A stretch of DNA of 64,000 nucleotides, taken from NCBI GenBank assembly GCA_031374415.1, contig JANMGB010000275.1:8909-72908 (forward strand). Direction: 5' to 3'. Each line of letters starts with the position of its first letter. Within the stretch, counting starts at the first letter, position 1. The DNA comes from CANHBY01 sp031374415. Lineage in GTDB: Bacteria > Pseudomonadota > Gammaproteobacteria > Burkholderiales > Burkholderiaceae_C. The notes beneath the pieces were generated by a model. It was given only the letters and a program-made list of their open reading frames with translations, had not been told where the DNA came from and did no database searches. This document shows positions 53,715 to 63,745 of this stretch, piece after piece. The translations under genes and the position numbers were made by a program.

Positions 53715-55592
53715 ATGAGCATGATGACAGCGAGGCGGTGGCGCCGGGCGGCACAGGTTTGGACGGCGTCGCTGGCGGTGTCGTGCATGGCCAGCGGGCA
53801 GGCCCAGACGCTGACGCCCACCCCAGCGAGCCCCGAAGCATCGGCGCCCGTGGCCTATGAGTTGGAGATCGAAGCCCCGCGCAGCCTGACGCCCCTGCTG
53901 CGACTGCACCTGGACTTGGCCCGGTTTCAGGCCGCGGCGCAAGACGCGGGCATCACGGAGGAAGAGTTAACGCGCCTGGTGCGGGCCACCCCCGCGCAGG
54001 TGCGGGCCTTGCTCGAAACTGAAGGCTATTTCAATGCCCAGGTTGAAGTCGAGATCAGCCGCCCTCAAGGCCAAGAGCCACCGCAGGTGCGGGTGCAGGT
54101 TGAGCCAGGCCCGCAGGCCAAAGTGGCGTCACTGAACATCGAGGTGCAGGGTGCCATGCAAGACGCCTTGCTTCAAGATGACGTTGAGGCGCAGCGAGCC
54201 CTGCGAGAGTTGAATCAGGCTTGGGCCTTGCCGGTGGGCGCCGGATTTGCGCAAGGGGACTGGGCCAACGCCAAGGCCAAGGCGCTGACGCAATTGCGCA
54301 CGGTGGGCTACCCCGCAGCCACATGGGCCCAGACACAGGCCTCGGTCGATGCCGCGCGCCAGGCCGTGGATCTGCGGGTGGTGCTGGACAGCGGTCCCTT
54401 GTTTTTATTTGGTCCCGTGCAAGTGGAGGGGCTGTCTCGGTTTGATGCGGCCAGCGTGCAGGCCCTGCAACCGTTTGTCACGGGCACAACCTACAAAGAG
54501 CCACTGCTCTTGGATTACCAAGAACGCTTGCGCAAGCTGGGCTTGTTTGAAGCGGTGTCGATCGAGCTCGACACCGACCCCACGACGGCCAAGGCCGCGC
54601 CCGTGCGGGTGCGGGTGCGCGAGCAAAAGCTGCAGCAAACGACGGCGGGCGTGGGCTTCAGCGACAAGGCGGGGCCGAGGGTGTCATTGGAACACCTGAA
54701 CCGGCGGGTGTTCGGCAGCCGTTGGGTGGCCAAGAACAAGTTCGAGATCGGGCGTGACCAGAAGTCTTGGCAAGGTGAGCTGCTGTCGTACCCGCTGGAC
54801 AAGGGCTATCGGCAATTGGTTGCCGGCAACTACCAAACGGAAACCGCCGCAGGGACCACGGTGCGTGCGTCGCGCTTGCGGGTCGGTCGGTCCCTCGATG
54901 CGGAAGACCTTGAGCGCCTGGTCTTTGTGGAGGCCATCACCGCTTCGATACAAAACGACGAGGGCAGCCGAACGCCCACCGCCACGGCCAACACGGCCCA
55001 CCGCGCGGCCTCGGGCAACGTGCATTGGCTGCGCCGCACCTTGGACAATGCGCTGTTGCCCACCCGCGGTGAGAGCGCGAACTTGCAGTTGGGGGCCGGC
55101 TACGCGCTGGGAGGGGAGACGGCGCGCGACGGGCTTTTTGCCCGCGCGCTCGGGCGCTTGACGGCTTACCGGCCCTTGGGCTCGTCGTGGTATGGCAATG
55201 CGCGGGTGGAGGTGGGGCAGGTGTTCACGGGCGATCAAGTCGGCATCCCCGATCCTTTGCTGTTTCGAGCCGGGGGGGATGAATCGGTGCGGGGATACGG
55301 CTATCGCTCACTCGGCCCGCAAGAGGCCGGCGTGGTGCGCAGCGCGCGGGTGCTGTTCACCAGCTCACTGGAGCTGGCCCACCCTTTGTCAAGCCGCTGG
55401 CCTTCTGTGTGGGGCGCAACCTTCCTCGACGCCGGCCAGGCCGCTGACCATTGGAACGAGCTGGACCCCGTCTTGGGCTATGGCGTGGGCGTGCGCTGGC
55501 GCAGTCCCGTGGGCCCCTTGCGGGTCGACTTGGCCTATGGCCAGGCGCTGCGCAAAACGCGCTTGCACGTCAGCCTGGGCGTGAATTTCTGA
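53715..55592 (+). CDS. tamA: Omp85-family outer-membrane protein TamA
   Basis: 625 aa: signal peptide ending ASGQAQ, POTRA-like repeats (~75-300) and a C-terminal beta-barrel with the lid-lock motif VRGYGYRSLG and the final aromatic VNF. With TamB it helps transport autotransporters or lipids to the outer membrane. The TGA overlaps the tamB ATG (TGATG). The start ATG at 53715 (MSMMTARRW) is chosen; ATGs at 53721 and 53724 are also possible. Confidence 0.93.
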   Translation: MSMMTARRWRRAAQVWTASLAVSCMASGQAQTLTPTPASPEASAPVAYELEIEAPRSLTPLLRLHLDLARFQAAAQDAGITEEELTRLVRATPAQVRALLETEGYFNAQVEVEISRPQGQEPPQVRVQVEPGPQAKVASLNIEVQGAMQDALLQDDVEAQRALRELNQAWALPVGAGFAQGDWANAKAKALTQLRTVGYPAATWAQTQASVDAARQAVDLRVVLDSGPLFLFGPVQVEGLSRFDAASVQALQPFVTGTTYKEPLLLDYQERLRKLGLFEAVSIELDTDPTTAKAAPVRVRVREQKLQQTTAGVGFSDKAGPRVSLEHLNRRVFGSRWVAKNKFEIGRDQKSWQGELLSYPLDKGYRQLVAGNYQTETAAGTTVRASRLRVGRSLDAEDLERLVFVEAITASIQNDEGSRTPTATANTAHRAASGNVHWLRRTLDNALLPTRGESANLQLGAGYALGGETARDGLFARALGRLTAYRPLGSSWYGNARVEVGQVFTGDQVGIPDPLLFRAGGDESVRGYGYRSLGPQEAGVVRSARVLFTSSLELAHPLSSRWPSVWGATFLDAGQAADHWNELDPVLGYGVGVRWRSPVGPLRVDLAYGQALRKTRLHVSLGVNF

Positions 55593-58500
55593 TGGCCACC
55601 CGCCAAGCCCCCGCGCCCCATTCACGCCCAGCCTGGCGCCGTTGGGTGGGGGGTGCCGTGGGCGCCTGCGTTGTGGGCTTCGCGCTGTTGGGCGGCCTGG
55701 CGCAAAGCTTGCGCACCGAAAGCGGCACGCGCTGGCTGCTGCGCCAATGGCCAGGCTTGACGGTTGACCAACCCCGTGGGGCGTTGTGGGGTGACTTTGA
55801 AGCCCAACGCGTCCAATGGACGCAAGGGGGCACGCGCATCGACATCCGCAGGCTGACTTGGCAGGGTTTGAGCTGGCAGGTCCGTCCCGCGCCGGGGGCG
55901 TGGCTGGGGCTGCGCTTGGCCTCACTGCAAGCGCAGCAAGTCGACCTCAAGTTCGGGCCCCAGCAAGCTGCAGGCGCGCCCAGCCACTTGCATCTGCCCC
56001 TCACATTGGAGCTCGCCCAACTGAAGGTTGGCACCCTGACATTCGCGTCGACCCCTGCAGCCCCTGCGAGTGCCCCAACCGCAGCCCCCACCGCAGCCCC
56101 CACCACGCTGCATGATCTGCAAGCCCAGCTTCATCTGGGCGCACAAGGCGGACAACGGCACCAACTGCAAGGGGTGCAGTTCACGTGGGGCAGGCTGCAA
56201 ACCCAAGGTCACGCACAGGTTCAAACAGCCGCGCCCATGGCGGTGCAAATGGAGCTCACCGTCCAGCCGCAGCCCGAGCGCGAGCCCGAACCTCAGCCCG
56301 CCGACTCATCGTCCGCAGCACCACCCGCCGCTTGGCAAGGTCGGCTGCTCGTGTCTGGCCCGTTGACCGAGCCCACGGCGCAGGCCACGATCCGGGGCGA
56401 CACCGCCGCGTCCAGCGCGACCCGACCTGCCCACCTGCGCGTCGTGGCCACGCTGCGCCCCTGGGCCGCATGGCCCTTGACCGAGCTGCAAGGTGAGGCC
56501 AGCGACATTGACCTGTCGGCCTTTCACCCGCAAGCGCCTCGCACCGCGCTGCGCGGCGAAGCCCTGGCTCAAACCCACAGCGCCAACGAGCCCGCGGCCT
56601 TGACCCTGCAAGTGCGCAACGATGATGCCGGCCCGTGGAGCCAGCACCGCCTGCCCCTGCGCCAACTGAGCTTGCGCCTGCAAACGCGCCCCGACCAGCT
56701 GACCATCATCGACCTCCATGCTTTGAAGGTGGACTGGGGCACCCTGCAACAGGCGGCCGGTCAACTGGAAGGCCGGGGACACCTCAGCCACGACAGCTGG
56801 GCGCTCGATCTGCAATGGAATGATCTTCAACCTGCCACGCTCGATGAACGCGGCGCGCCCATGCGTTTGTCGGGCCCCGTGCTGGTGTCGGGCATTGGGG
56901 CGCATTGGCAGGCCCAGGGGGAGCTGGAGGGGATGTTGCTGCCCCCGCCCTCAAGCCGCCCGAACGCAGCCCGCGGCACGGCCCCGGTGCGACTGCAATT
57001 CAAAGCGGATACCGAGCCCGCAACGCCCGCCTCACCCACCTCACCCGCCCGCCCTGAAACCTGGACGCTGCATGCCCTGCAAGCACAACTGGGTGAGGCC
57101 AAACTCGATGCCTCAGGGTCGGCCACGCGCAGCCACGCCGCTGCGCCCTGGGAGATCCAAGTGCGCACCCAGCTGCACCACTTTGACCCCCTGCCCTGGT
57201 GGCCCGGCCCGCCTGGCTCGGTGTGGCGCGAAGGCGGCCACCGCTTGCATGGCGAGGCATCCGCAGACATCCGCACCGTGACCGAATCAGGCCCTGCGCT
57301 GCCCGACGGGGGCCACCCCTGGCTGCGCGGCTGGCGCGGGCGGATGCAGCTGCAACTGACAGACAGCCAACTCGCTGGCGTGCCCTGGCGCGCTGAGGCC
57401 GAGCTGCGCCACATGGAAGGCCCAGCGCAAATTCACCTGCTGGCGCAGGCTGCCGGCAACAGCCTGCGCATCGACGGCCCCTGGCCGGGACACCCCGCCG
57501 CTGCAGGGCCCACCACCTTCGATCTCAGTGCCCCGGACCTGCGCCCCCTGAGCCCTTGGGGCTCATTGATGAGCCCCCGGGCCAACATGGCGGCCCTCAG
57601 TGGGCGGGTCCAGGGCCGAGGCGAGCTCACCGGCGCAGGCACCCAACTTCGCACCCAAGGCCAACTCGACGCCACCGACGTGCAGTGGGGTGCGCAGCGT
57701 CTGCAATCCCTGAATGCGCAGTGGCAGCTGGGGATCACCGCGAGCAGCCCACTGCAGCTGAGCCTGCAACTCCAACAAGCCCGCTGGCAAGGGCGCCGCC
57801 TGGCCAGCCTGGACCTGCAAGCCAACGGCAGCGCTGAAGATCACACTCTGATCCTGCAAGCTCAGCTTGAGGGGCATCCCCCGGCCTGGGTCGACGAACT
57901 GCGGCAACTCAAGCCGTCCGCCAACCCCAACCCCAACCCCGCCCCCGTGCTCGGCCGACGCACCATCGCCCATCTGACGGCCCAAGGCGGGCTGCACAAC
58001 CCAACCCCGGCAAGCGCCGGTAGCACCGAGCTGCCCATCGGATGGCGCGGCCAGATTTCCCAATGGAGGGTGCACAGTGAGCCTGCCGCCGGGCTGCCCC
58101 CCCTGTGGGATGGCCAACCCGTGAGCCTGGCCTGGGACTGGGGCACGCCCAGCGCGCCGGCACCCAGCCTGCGCCTGTCGGCCGGCCAGGCGCAATGGGC
58201 CGGAAGCACCCTGCGTTGGGGCCCCATCCAATGGCAAACCACCGCCACGGGTGAGCCGCAACTCGATGCCGAGCTGAGCCTCGACCCCTTGCCGGTGGCG
58301 CCTTGGCTGGCCCGCTTGCAACCCGACTTTGGCTGGGGTGGTGATCTGCGCGTCGGCCTGCAAGCCAAAATTCACAGCCACCCCGAGATGCAAGCCGAAG
58401 TGGTGCTCGAGCGCCAAAGTGGTGACCTGCAGGTCACCGATGAGACGGGCACACAGGCCCTGTCCCTGAACACCCTGCGCCTGGCGCTCAATGCCAGCGA

Positions 58501-59905
58501 CGGGCAATGGACCTTCACCCAGGCCATTGCGGGGCAAAACCTGGGCGTGATCTCCGGCGCCATGGTGGCACGCACTGGCCCCGGCGTGCGATGGCCGCGA
58601 GCCGACACCCCTGTGCAAGGTGTGCTGGAGCTGAAGGTGGCCCAAATGGGGGCCTGGGGCACCTGGCTGCCCACCGGCTGGCGACTGGGCGGCCAACTGC
58701 GGGTCAGCGCCGGCCTGGCGGGGCTGTGGGGCACGCCACAGTTCACGGGCGCCATCCAGGGCACGGACTTGAGTGCGCGGCACGTGCTGGAGGGCGTGAA
58801 CATCACCGATGGCAAGGTCGATGTTCTGCTCAACGGCGACACCGCCCAAATCAACAACATCAGCGCCCGCAGCGGCAAAGGCACCTTGCAACTGCAAGGC
58901 CAAGCCCACCTCGGTCAAGCCCCCAACGCACAACTCAAGATGGTGCTTGATCACTTCCAGTTGCTGGGCCGGGTTGACCGCCGCCTGATCGCCAGTGGCC
59001 AAGCCCAACTGAACCTCAGCCCCAACGCGCTGGACCTGCGCGGTCAATGGCTGATTGATGAAGGCCTGATCGACTTCTCACGCGGCGATGCACCCAGCCT
59101 GGCGAGCGATGTGCATGTGGTGCGTGCGCCTTCAGCGGCCAACACCCCCACGCCCGACCCCACCCCCCTCCCGACGCCCGCCCCACCACGACGCATCCCC
59201 GTGCATCTGGACTTGGGGGTCGACTTGGGCCGCCAACTCCGGCTCAAAGGGCGCGGCCTGGACACCGCCTTGCAAGGCACACTGCAAGTCAGCTCAGCCG
59301 GTGGGACGCTGCAAGTCCAGGGCACGGTCAACACCGACGGCGGCACTTACAAAGCCTATGGTCAAAAGCTCACCATCGACCGCGGCGTGGTGATCTTCAG
59401 CGGTGATGTCAACAACCCCCGACTGGACATTGAAGCCACGCGCCCTGACACCGACGAAGTGCGCGTGGGGGTGCTCATCACCGGCAGCGCACGCAACCCC
59501 CGGGTGCGCCTGTTCTCAGACCCCGACATGGCCGACGTCGACAAACTCAGCTGGTTGGTCTTGGGACGCGCCAGCGATGGCCTGGGCGGCACCGACATCG
59601 CCTTGTTGCAACGCGCTGCAGTGGCCTTGTTGAGCGGCGAAAACGAAGGTGTCACCGACCAACTCATCCGCGCCATTGGACTGGACCAACTCTCCGTACG
59701 CCAAAGCGATGGCGCCGTCAAAGAGACCATTGTCTCGGTGGGTAAGCAGGTCTCAAAGCGTTGGTTTGTCGGCTACGAGCGCAGCCTCAATGCCACCGAA
59801 GGCTCATGGCAGCTCATTTACCGCCTTGCCCAACGCCTCACCCTGCGCGCCCAAACCGGCCATGAAAACGCTGCCGATCTCATCTGGTCGTGGCGCGGGG
59901 ATTGA
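55592..59905 (+). CDS. tamB: TamB-like translocation/assembly protein
   Basis: 1437 aa: a membrane anchor near the N-terminus (GAVGACVVGFALLGGLAQSL), a very long Gln/Leu/Ala-rich beta-helical region with repeated amphipathic strands, and the C-terminal DUF490 block (GGTYKAYGQKLTIDRGVVIF, LVLGRASDGLGG, VGKQVSKRWFVGYERSLNAT). It spans the periplasm, guiding lipids or proteins to TamA. Pro/Ala-rich low-complexity runs at ~155-175, ~250 and ~1180 look like disordered insertions. Confidence 0.94.
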   Translation: MATRQAPAPHSRPAWRRWVGGAVGACVVGFALLGGLAQSLRTESGTRWLLRQWPGLTVDQPRGALWGDFEAQRVQWTQGGTRIDIRRLTWQGLSWQVRPAPGAWLGLRLASLQAQQVDLKFGPQQAAGAPSHLHLPLTLELAQLKVGTLTFASTPAAPASAPTAAPTAAPTTLHDLQAQLHLGAQGGQRHQLQGVQFTWGRLQTQGHAQVQTAAPMAVQMELTVQPQPEREPEPQPADSSSAAPPAAWQGRLLVSGPLTEPTAQATIRGDTAASSATRPAHLRVVATLRPWAAWPLTELQGEASDIDLSAFHPQAPRTALRGEALAQTHSANEPAALTLQVRNDDAGPWSQHRLPLRQLSLRLQTRPDQLTIIDLHALKVDWGTLQQAAGQLEGRGHLSHDSWALDLQWNDLQPATLDERGAPMRLSGPVLVSGIGAHWQAQGELEGMLLPPPSSRPNAARGTAPVRLQFKADTEPATPASPTSPARPETWTLHALQAQLGEAKLDASGSATRSHAAAPWEIQVRTQLHHFDPLPWWPGPPGSVWREGGHRLHGEASADIRTVTESGPALPDGGHPWLRGWRGRMQLQLTDSQLAGVPWRAEAELRHMEGPAQIHLLAQAAGNSLRIDGPWPGHPAAAGPTTFDLSAPDLRPLSPWGSLMSPRANMAALSGRVQGRGELTGAGTQLRTQGQLDATDVQWGAQRLQSLNAQWQLGITASSPLQLSLQLQQARWQGRRLASLDLQANGSAEDHTLILQAQLEGHPPAWVDELRQLKPSANPNPNPAPVLGRRTIAHLTAQGGLHNPTPASAGSTELPIGWRGQISQWRVHSEPAAGLPPLWDGQPVSLAWDWGTPSAPAPSLRLSAGQAQWAGSTLRWGPIQWQTTATGEPQLDAELSLDPLPVAPWLARLQPDFGWGGDLRVGLQAKIHSHPEMQAEVVLERQSGDLQVTDETGTQALSLNTLRLALNASDGQWTFTQAIAGQNLGVISGAMVARTGPGVRWPRADTPVQGVLELKVAQMGAWGTWLPTGWRLGGQLRVSAGLAGLWGTPQFTGAIQGTDLSARHVLEGVNITDGKVDVLLNGDTAQINNISARSGKGTLQLQGQAHLGQAPNAQLKMVLDHFQLLGRVDRRLIASGQAQLNLSPNALDLRGQWLIDEGLIDFSRGDAPSLASDVHVVRAPSAANTPTPDPTPLPTPAPPRRIPVHLDLGVDLGRQLRLKGRGLDTALQGTLQVSSAGGTLQVQGTVNTDGGTYKAYGQKLTIDRGVVIFSGDVNNPRLDIEATRPDTDEVRVGVLITGSARNPRVRLFSDPDMADVDKLSWLVLGRASDGLGGTDIALLQRAAVALLSGENEGVTDQLIRAIGLDQLSVRQSDGAVKETIVSVGKQVSKRWFVGYERSLNATEGSWQLIYRLAQRLTLRAQTGHENAADLIWSWRGD

Positions 59906-59940
59906 GGCTTGCTGAGTTTTTACGAGACAGGCCCCCGGGC

Positions 59941-61074
59941 TCAAGGCAACACCACCACCAACCCCAGGCTGACCAAGCCATACCGCTGCCCCATACGCGA
60001 TGCTGTCAAACCGTTGTAAATGCTGGGAACATCGGCCATCAGCTGGCTGGACGTCAACTCAGCGCGGGCGACTGCAGCCACATGGGTCGACAGACGATAA
60101 CGCAGCTCAGACGACACCACTTGCACCGACTTGATCGGCGTGACACCCTGCGCAGCGAGGGCATCATCGACCCCTTCGCGGCGAAACTGCCGCACCAAAT
60201 ACCCCGCCCTCGCGCCCCAGTCGCCCTGCCGCCAGCCCAGATTGAAACCGGCCTGGGCAAACGTGGACTTGTAGCGTGACTGGGCCTCAGGGTTGATGGG
60301 AAAAGCGGAGATCGGGATATTGAAACTGGCGTCAAGCAAGTCGCCACACGGGCCGGCCAACTGCCCCTGGGCACGCCCCTGAGACAGGTTCAAGTTGTAC
60401 AGACACCCCCCATCGCGCGTCGTAGCGGAAATAGCGCCCACACTCACCTCACTGCGCCCCCCGCCACCCCACACATTGAGCAGCGTCGACGGTGCCAACG
60501 ACCAGCTGGCGATCCAATCGCCCTGAATCTGCGAGTCTCGGGGGTCCGCCACCTCAAACGACTCCAGCGTGGTGCCATTGAGCGTGGCCGGCGTCGTGCG
60601 CCGAATCGCTGATGCGCTGCTGCCCCATTGACTCAAGCGCAACGCGCTACTGGGCCACCCACCGCTTTGGCTGCGCCACTGATACTGCGAAGCGACATGC
60701 CAAGACTCAAAACGCACGGCGTCACCGCGAAAATCCACCCGCCGCCGCCAGAACGAGCCCTCCACCTCCCACTTGGGCGTGATCTGCCAGGCGCCGTGCA
60801 CATGCCCGCCCGCATAGTCACCCGTGGAGGTACCCGCATAGCGCGAATCGTTCTCACGCAGCTTGAGAACATCCACGGTGTCATTGACCATATCGCTCAT
60901 CAACTCGATGTGGGCGCGGTGGGGCAGCGGCTCAGCGCTGAGCCAAGCGTCGCCCGGGGCGGCCTGCCCCGACAGCGACACCACCACCAGCCCACCGCAA
61001 CACCACCGGCCCACACGAGTGGCACGCGCACGCGCGCCACCGTGCTGAGTCAGGCGCACCAATCCATCCGGCAC
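59941..61074 (-). CDS. Predicted outer-membrane beta-barrel protein
   Basis: 377 aa starting at GTG. A hydrophobic segment (CCGGLVVVSLSGQA) is probably the signal. The rest alternates aromatic-rich strands and turns (WQITPKWEVEGSFWRRRVDF, RAGYLVRQFRREGVDD, LRYRLSTHVAAVARAEL), as in outer-membrane barrels. It follows the lipoprotein gene by three bases, so the two are probably co-translated. Function unknown. Confidence 0.65.
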   Translation of the reverse strand: MPDGLVRLTQHGGARARATRVGRWCCGGLVVVSLSGQAAPGDAWLSAEPLPHRAHIELMSDMVNDTVDVLKLRENDSRYAGTSTGDYAGGHVHGAWQITPKWEVEGSFWRRRVDFRGDAVRFESWHVASQYQWRSQSGGWPSSALRLSQWGSSASAIRRTTPATLNGTTLESFEVADPRDSQIQGDWIASWSLAPSTLLNVWGGGGRSEVSVGAISATTRDGGCLYNLNLSQGRAQGQLAGPCGDLLDASFNIPISAFPINPEAQSRYKSTFAQAGFNLGWRQGDWGARAGYLVRQFRREGVDDALAAQGVTPIKSVQVVSSELRYRLSTHVAAVARAELTSSQLMADVPSIYNGLTASRMGQRYGLVSLGLVVVLP

Positions 61075-61077
61075 CCC

Positions 61078-62766
61078 TCAGTTGACCGTGACTGTGCCCG
61101 ACACCGAGGGGCCCGCCACGGTCTTCGTGCCCACAGTAACGGTCTTAACATCGAGCAAATTCTTCCCAGCGGTGCGAATGGGCACCGCGTTGGACAACAC
61201 CCCCTTCAATGCGAACGTTCCCGTCGAGTCCAAGAATTTGGTAAAGAACGACGCTTGAGTGCTATTGGACTGCGCCAAAATCTTCGTCACCACCGAGCTC
61301 GCATTGAACGTGACCGACCCCGCGCTGGTGCTCAAGGTGTCCGCCGCAATATTGGTCAGCGTGAACGTCACCTCTGATTCATCGAGCTTGCGGGCATACA
61401 CCGACAAGGTCGCATCGGCCGGTACCGAGGCGCTGACCACCCCACTGGCCAGCGTCAAATCCACCTTATCGATGATGAAACGAAACACCCGCTTGTCCGT
61501 CCCCGACCCAGCCAACTCAAACCCCAGCCCCGTGCTGACCGACGTAATGGGCGTGCCCACCGTGGTCAAGGTGAAACTCAGGTTGAACAGGTCATCGGTC
61601 GAGCTGGTGGGCCCCACCAGCGTGATGCCGCTGGCCAACTGGCTCAGGGTGTAAGTGTTTGGCGTTGTGTTACCCAAGGTGATCGAGTCACTGGCAATCG
61701 CAAAATAATTGGTCACCACGGTCTCTGCGGGCAAGGTCGACACCCCTGCCGAACTCAGCGTTGCACGCGTGCTGGCGCTGATTTGTCCGTTGGAGACGGC
61801 CTGTTGCGTGGCCGTGGCCACCGACGCCAAGGTCACCGTCGAGGTGGCTCCAAACGCCCCATCCGTGCGCAACGAACCCGCCACGTCCGTCAAAATCGTG
61901 TCCGACCCGGAGCGCTTGGCCAAAACTTCCAGACCCGTCTGCGTGGCCACCGCCAAATCACCCACTTGATCGGTCAACGCAGGCTCCAGGAATGTCGCCA
62001 AGCGAGAAGCGCTCAAATTAGCGGCCCCTGCCTTGAGCGCGGCCAAGGTCGTGTCCGTGCTGGCCTTGATGGCCGTGACCGACACCTGGATCAAGGTGGA
62101 CACCAAGCTCGAAGACACCACACCGGCGCTGGTGATCAGCGGCGCGCTGCTGGTGGCCGAGCTCAACTGTGTCGCCACGGCCTGGGCAATCTCAGCATAC
62201 TGCGCCTGTCCCACAGCACTGGAGGCCGAACCCGACAACGAAGCAGCGAAAATCACCTCGGCGGTTTGTTGAATGATTTGCTGCAACGCCAGGGTTTTTT
62301 GGAACAGTGCCTCATTGACCAAAAGCCCGTTGGTCTTGGCCGCCGGATCCACGAGGGTCACATCGGTCCCTGCGGGCAGGCCCAAGACCTCAGCCACCTT
62401 GGCCTTCGTCATGCCCAGGGCCACCAAGTTGGTCAGCGGCGTGATCACCGTACTGCCGACGGGGGCCCGCAAGCGGCCCTCAAAGGGCAAATTCGTGTCC
62501 ACGTTCGTGCCACCCGTGAGCACCAAGGGGCCCTCACAGGTGAGGCTGTAGGCGCCGGTGCTGCTGGTCGTGGTGTTGGTTTCGCCGGCGTCAGCCAAGC
62601 CATTGGCATTGGCGTCACAGGTGACCGTTGCACCGCTGATGTAGCCATCCACCGCGCGGCCTGACGCGGTGGTGGCGGTCGTGGTGGTGGTGGGGCTGGA
62701 GGACGAGCCTCCACAAGCGGCCAAGACAACTGCAACAGCAAGGGGCGACAGACGATGGATCTTCAT
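61078..62766 (-). CDS. Large surface lipoprotein, function unknown
   Basis: 562 aa with a lipobox LAAC (Cys 18) followed by a Ser/Thr linker. Residues ~35-85 read VDGYISGATVTCDANANGLAD, a motif found in surface lipoproteins and adhesins with carbohydrate-like beta folds. The rest is Ser/Thr/Ala/Val-rich and probably beta-helical. Together with the barrel gene directly downstream it may form a surface-display pair (inference). Confidence 0.75.
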   Translation of the reverse strand: MKIHRLSPLAVAVVLAACGGSSSSPTTTTTATTASGRAVDGYISGATVTCDANANGLADAGETNTTTSSTGAYSLTCEGPLVLTGGTNVDTNLPFEGRLRAPVGSTVITPLTNLVALGMTKAKVAEVLGLPAGTDVTLVDPAAKTNGLLVNEALFQKTLALQQIIQQTAEVIFAASLSGSASSAVGQAQYAEIAQAVATQLSSATSSAPLITSAGVVSSSLVSTLIQVSVTAIKASTDTTLAALKAGAANLSASRLATFLEPALTDQVGDLAVATQTGLEVLAKRSGSDTILTDVAGSLRTDGAFGATSTVTLASVATATQQAVSNGQISASTRATLSSAGVSTLPAETVVTNYFAIASDSITLGNTTPNTYTLSQLASGITLVGPTSSTDDLFNLSFTLTTVGTPITSVSTGLGFELAGSGTDKRVFRFIIDKVDLTLASGVVSASVPADATLSVYARKLDESEVTFTLTNIAADTLSTSAGSVTFNASSVVTKILAQSNSTQASFFTKFLDSTGTFALKGVLSNAVPIRTAGKNLLDVKTVTVGTKTVAGPSVSGTVTVN

Positions 62767-63033
62767 GGTTGTGATGCCTTTTAGAGGGGTTTCGCAAGAG
62801 GAGGGTTTGTCAAAACTACTGGGGAGACAACATCAAAGACAGCAACATCCAGGCGTCAACATCGACAGCCGCGCAACGGACGCCAAGTTATCCCACACTG
62901 CGCCGCACCACAATAGCGGCAAAGCCACACGACGGGCCTGCTTCATTGGGCAGACAAAATGGGGAAAATCTGCTAAGTAAATAGCCTAGCGCTCCAAATA
63001 CTTCAAGGCAGCATGACACAATGCCCGCCGCAT

Positions 63034-63108
63034 CTCGCCGTAGTTCAATGGATAGAACGGCTGCCTCCTAAGCGGCAAATACAGGTTCGATTCCTGTCGG
63101 CGGGACCA
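63034..63108 (+). tRNA. tRNA-Arg (anticodon CCT)
   Basis: Full cloverleaf: acceptor CTCGCCG/CGGCGGG, D arm GTTC/GAAC, anticodon stem GCTGC/GCGGC with loop CTCCTAA (anticodon CCT), T arm ACAGG-TTCGATT-CCTGT, discriminator A and encoded CCA at 63106-63108. Rare-arginine tRNA genes are frequent integration sites, and a restriction gene follows. Confidence 0.95.
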
Positions 63109-63159
63109 CTTTGGCGCGTCATCTGGACGCACCCCATCTCGGAAACCCAGCAAACATGC

Positions 63160-63285
63160 GCCTCACAGGGGGCGGCAAGTGGTGGCTTTTGGAAGGGGTT
63201 TGCATCCCCTCCCTTTGAGTCGCCCCTTCGGGGCTCTCCGTCCTGAGGGCCGGGGTTTCAAACCTATTTCAGTTTTTTGATGAAA
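63160..63285 (+). repeat. Multi-hairpin repeat, copy B
   Basis: 63189-63281 matches the core at 25056-25148 with three mismatches in 93 bases, including the GGGG/CCCC, GCCCCTTCGGGGC and CC-GG hairpins and the final T-run. CCTCACAG at 63160 is shared upstream, but the extra hairpin of copy A is absent. It lies between tRNA-Arg and the broken YhcG gene. Confidence 0.7.
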
Positions 63286-63339
63286 GCGATGCATTCGGCC
63301 CCAAGGCTAGGCGCAGATCTCGCGACACCTCTTGGTATC

Positions 63340-63535
63340 GCGAGATCTGCAACGACGCCATGGGGTCGAAAGCGCGGTTTCATTGACCAGCTGGCCAGCG
63401 ACCTGCGCGAGGCCGTCCCCCACACGAAAGGCTTTTCGCGCGCTAACCTGCTCTACATGCGCGCTTTTGCGCAAGCTTAGAGCCACGCAGAAATTGTCCA
63501 ACAGCTTGCTGGACAATTGACTTGGTTCCACACGG
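63340..63535 (+). pseudogene. YhcG/DUF1016 N-terminal domain fragment (PDDEXK nuclease family)
   Basis: The reading GFIDQLASDLREAVPHTKGF followed by SRANLLYMRAFAQA matches the DUF1016 N-terminal domain; after a TAG at 63478-63480 the same frame continues SHAEIVQQLAGQLTW, the next part of the family. A nonsense codon and loss of the start and nuclease half make it a remnant. Confidence 0.75.
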
Positions 63536-63745
63536 ACTTCTTGGCCCTATCTGGAGTAACTGTTCCGCCGTTTTGGAGTTGCACCCCGATGCCGCTGACG
63601 TGGCGTTTGTCGCGACAGGTTGCGTCTGGTTTGGCGGACCATGAAAGCCGAAGGGTTGAGTGCCCCAAAGGGCAAAGCGCGACACGCGCGAAATCAGATA
63701 CAACCGCACATCCACGCGCCCAACCGAAGTCATCTGAAATCAGTC

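Noticed and set aside
57563..59047. 494-codon open frame on minus within tamB
   Set aside because: Shadow of the low-complexity, high-G+C tamB gene; no start signal or homology by eye.
63544..63745. Further YhcG coding sequence up to hsdM
   Set aside because: After about 63535 the translation in the YhcG frame no longer resembles the family, and other frames show no conserved motif.
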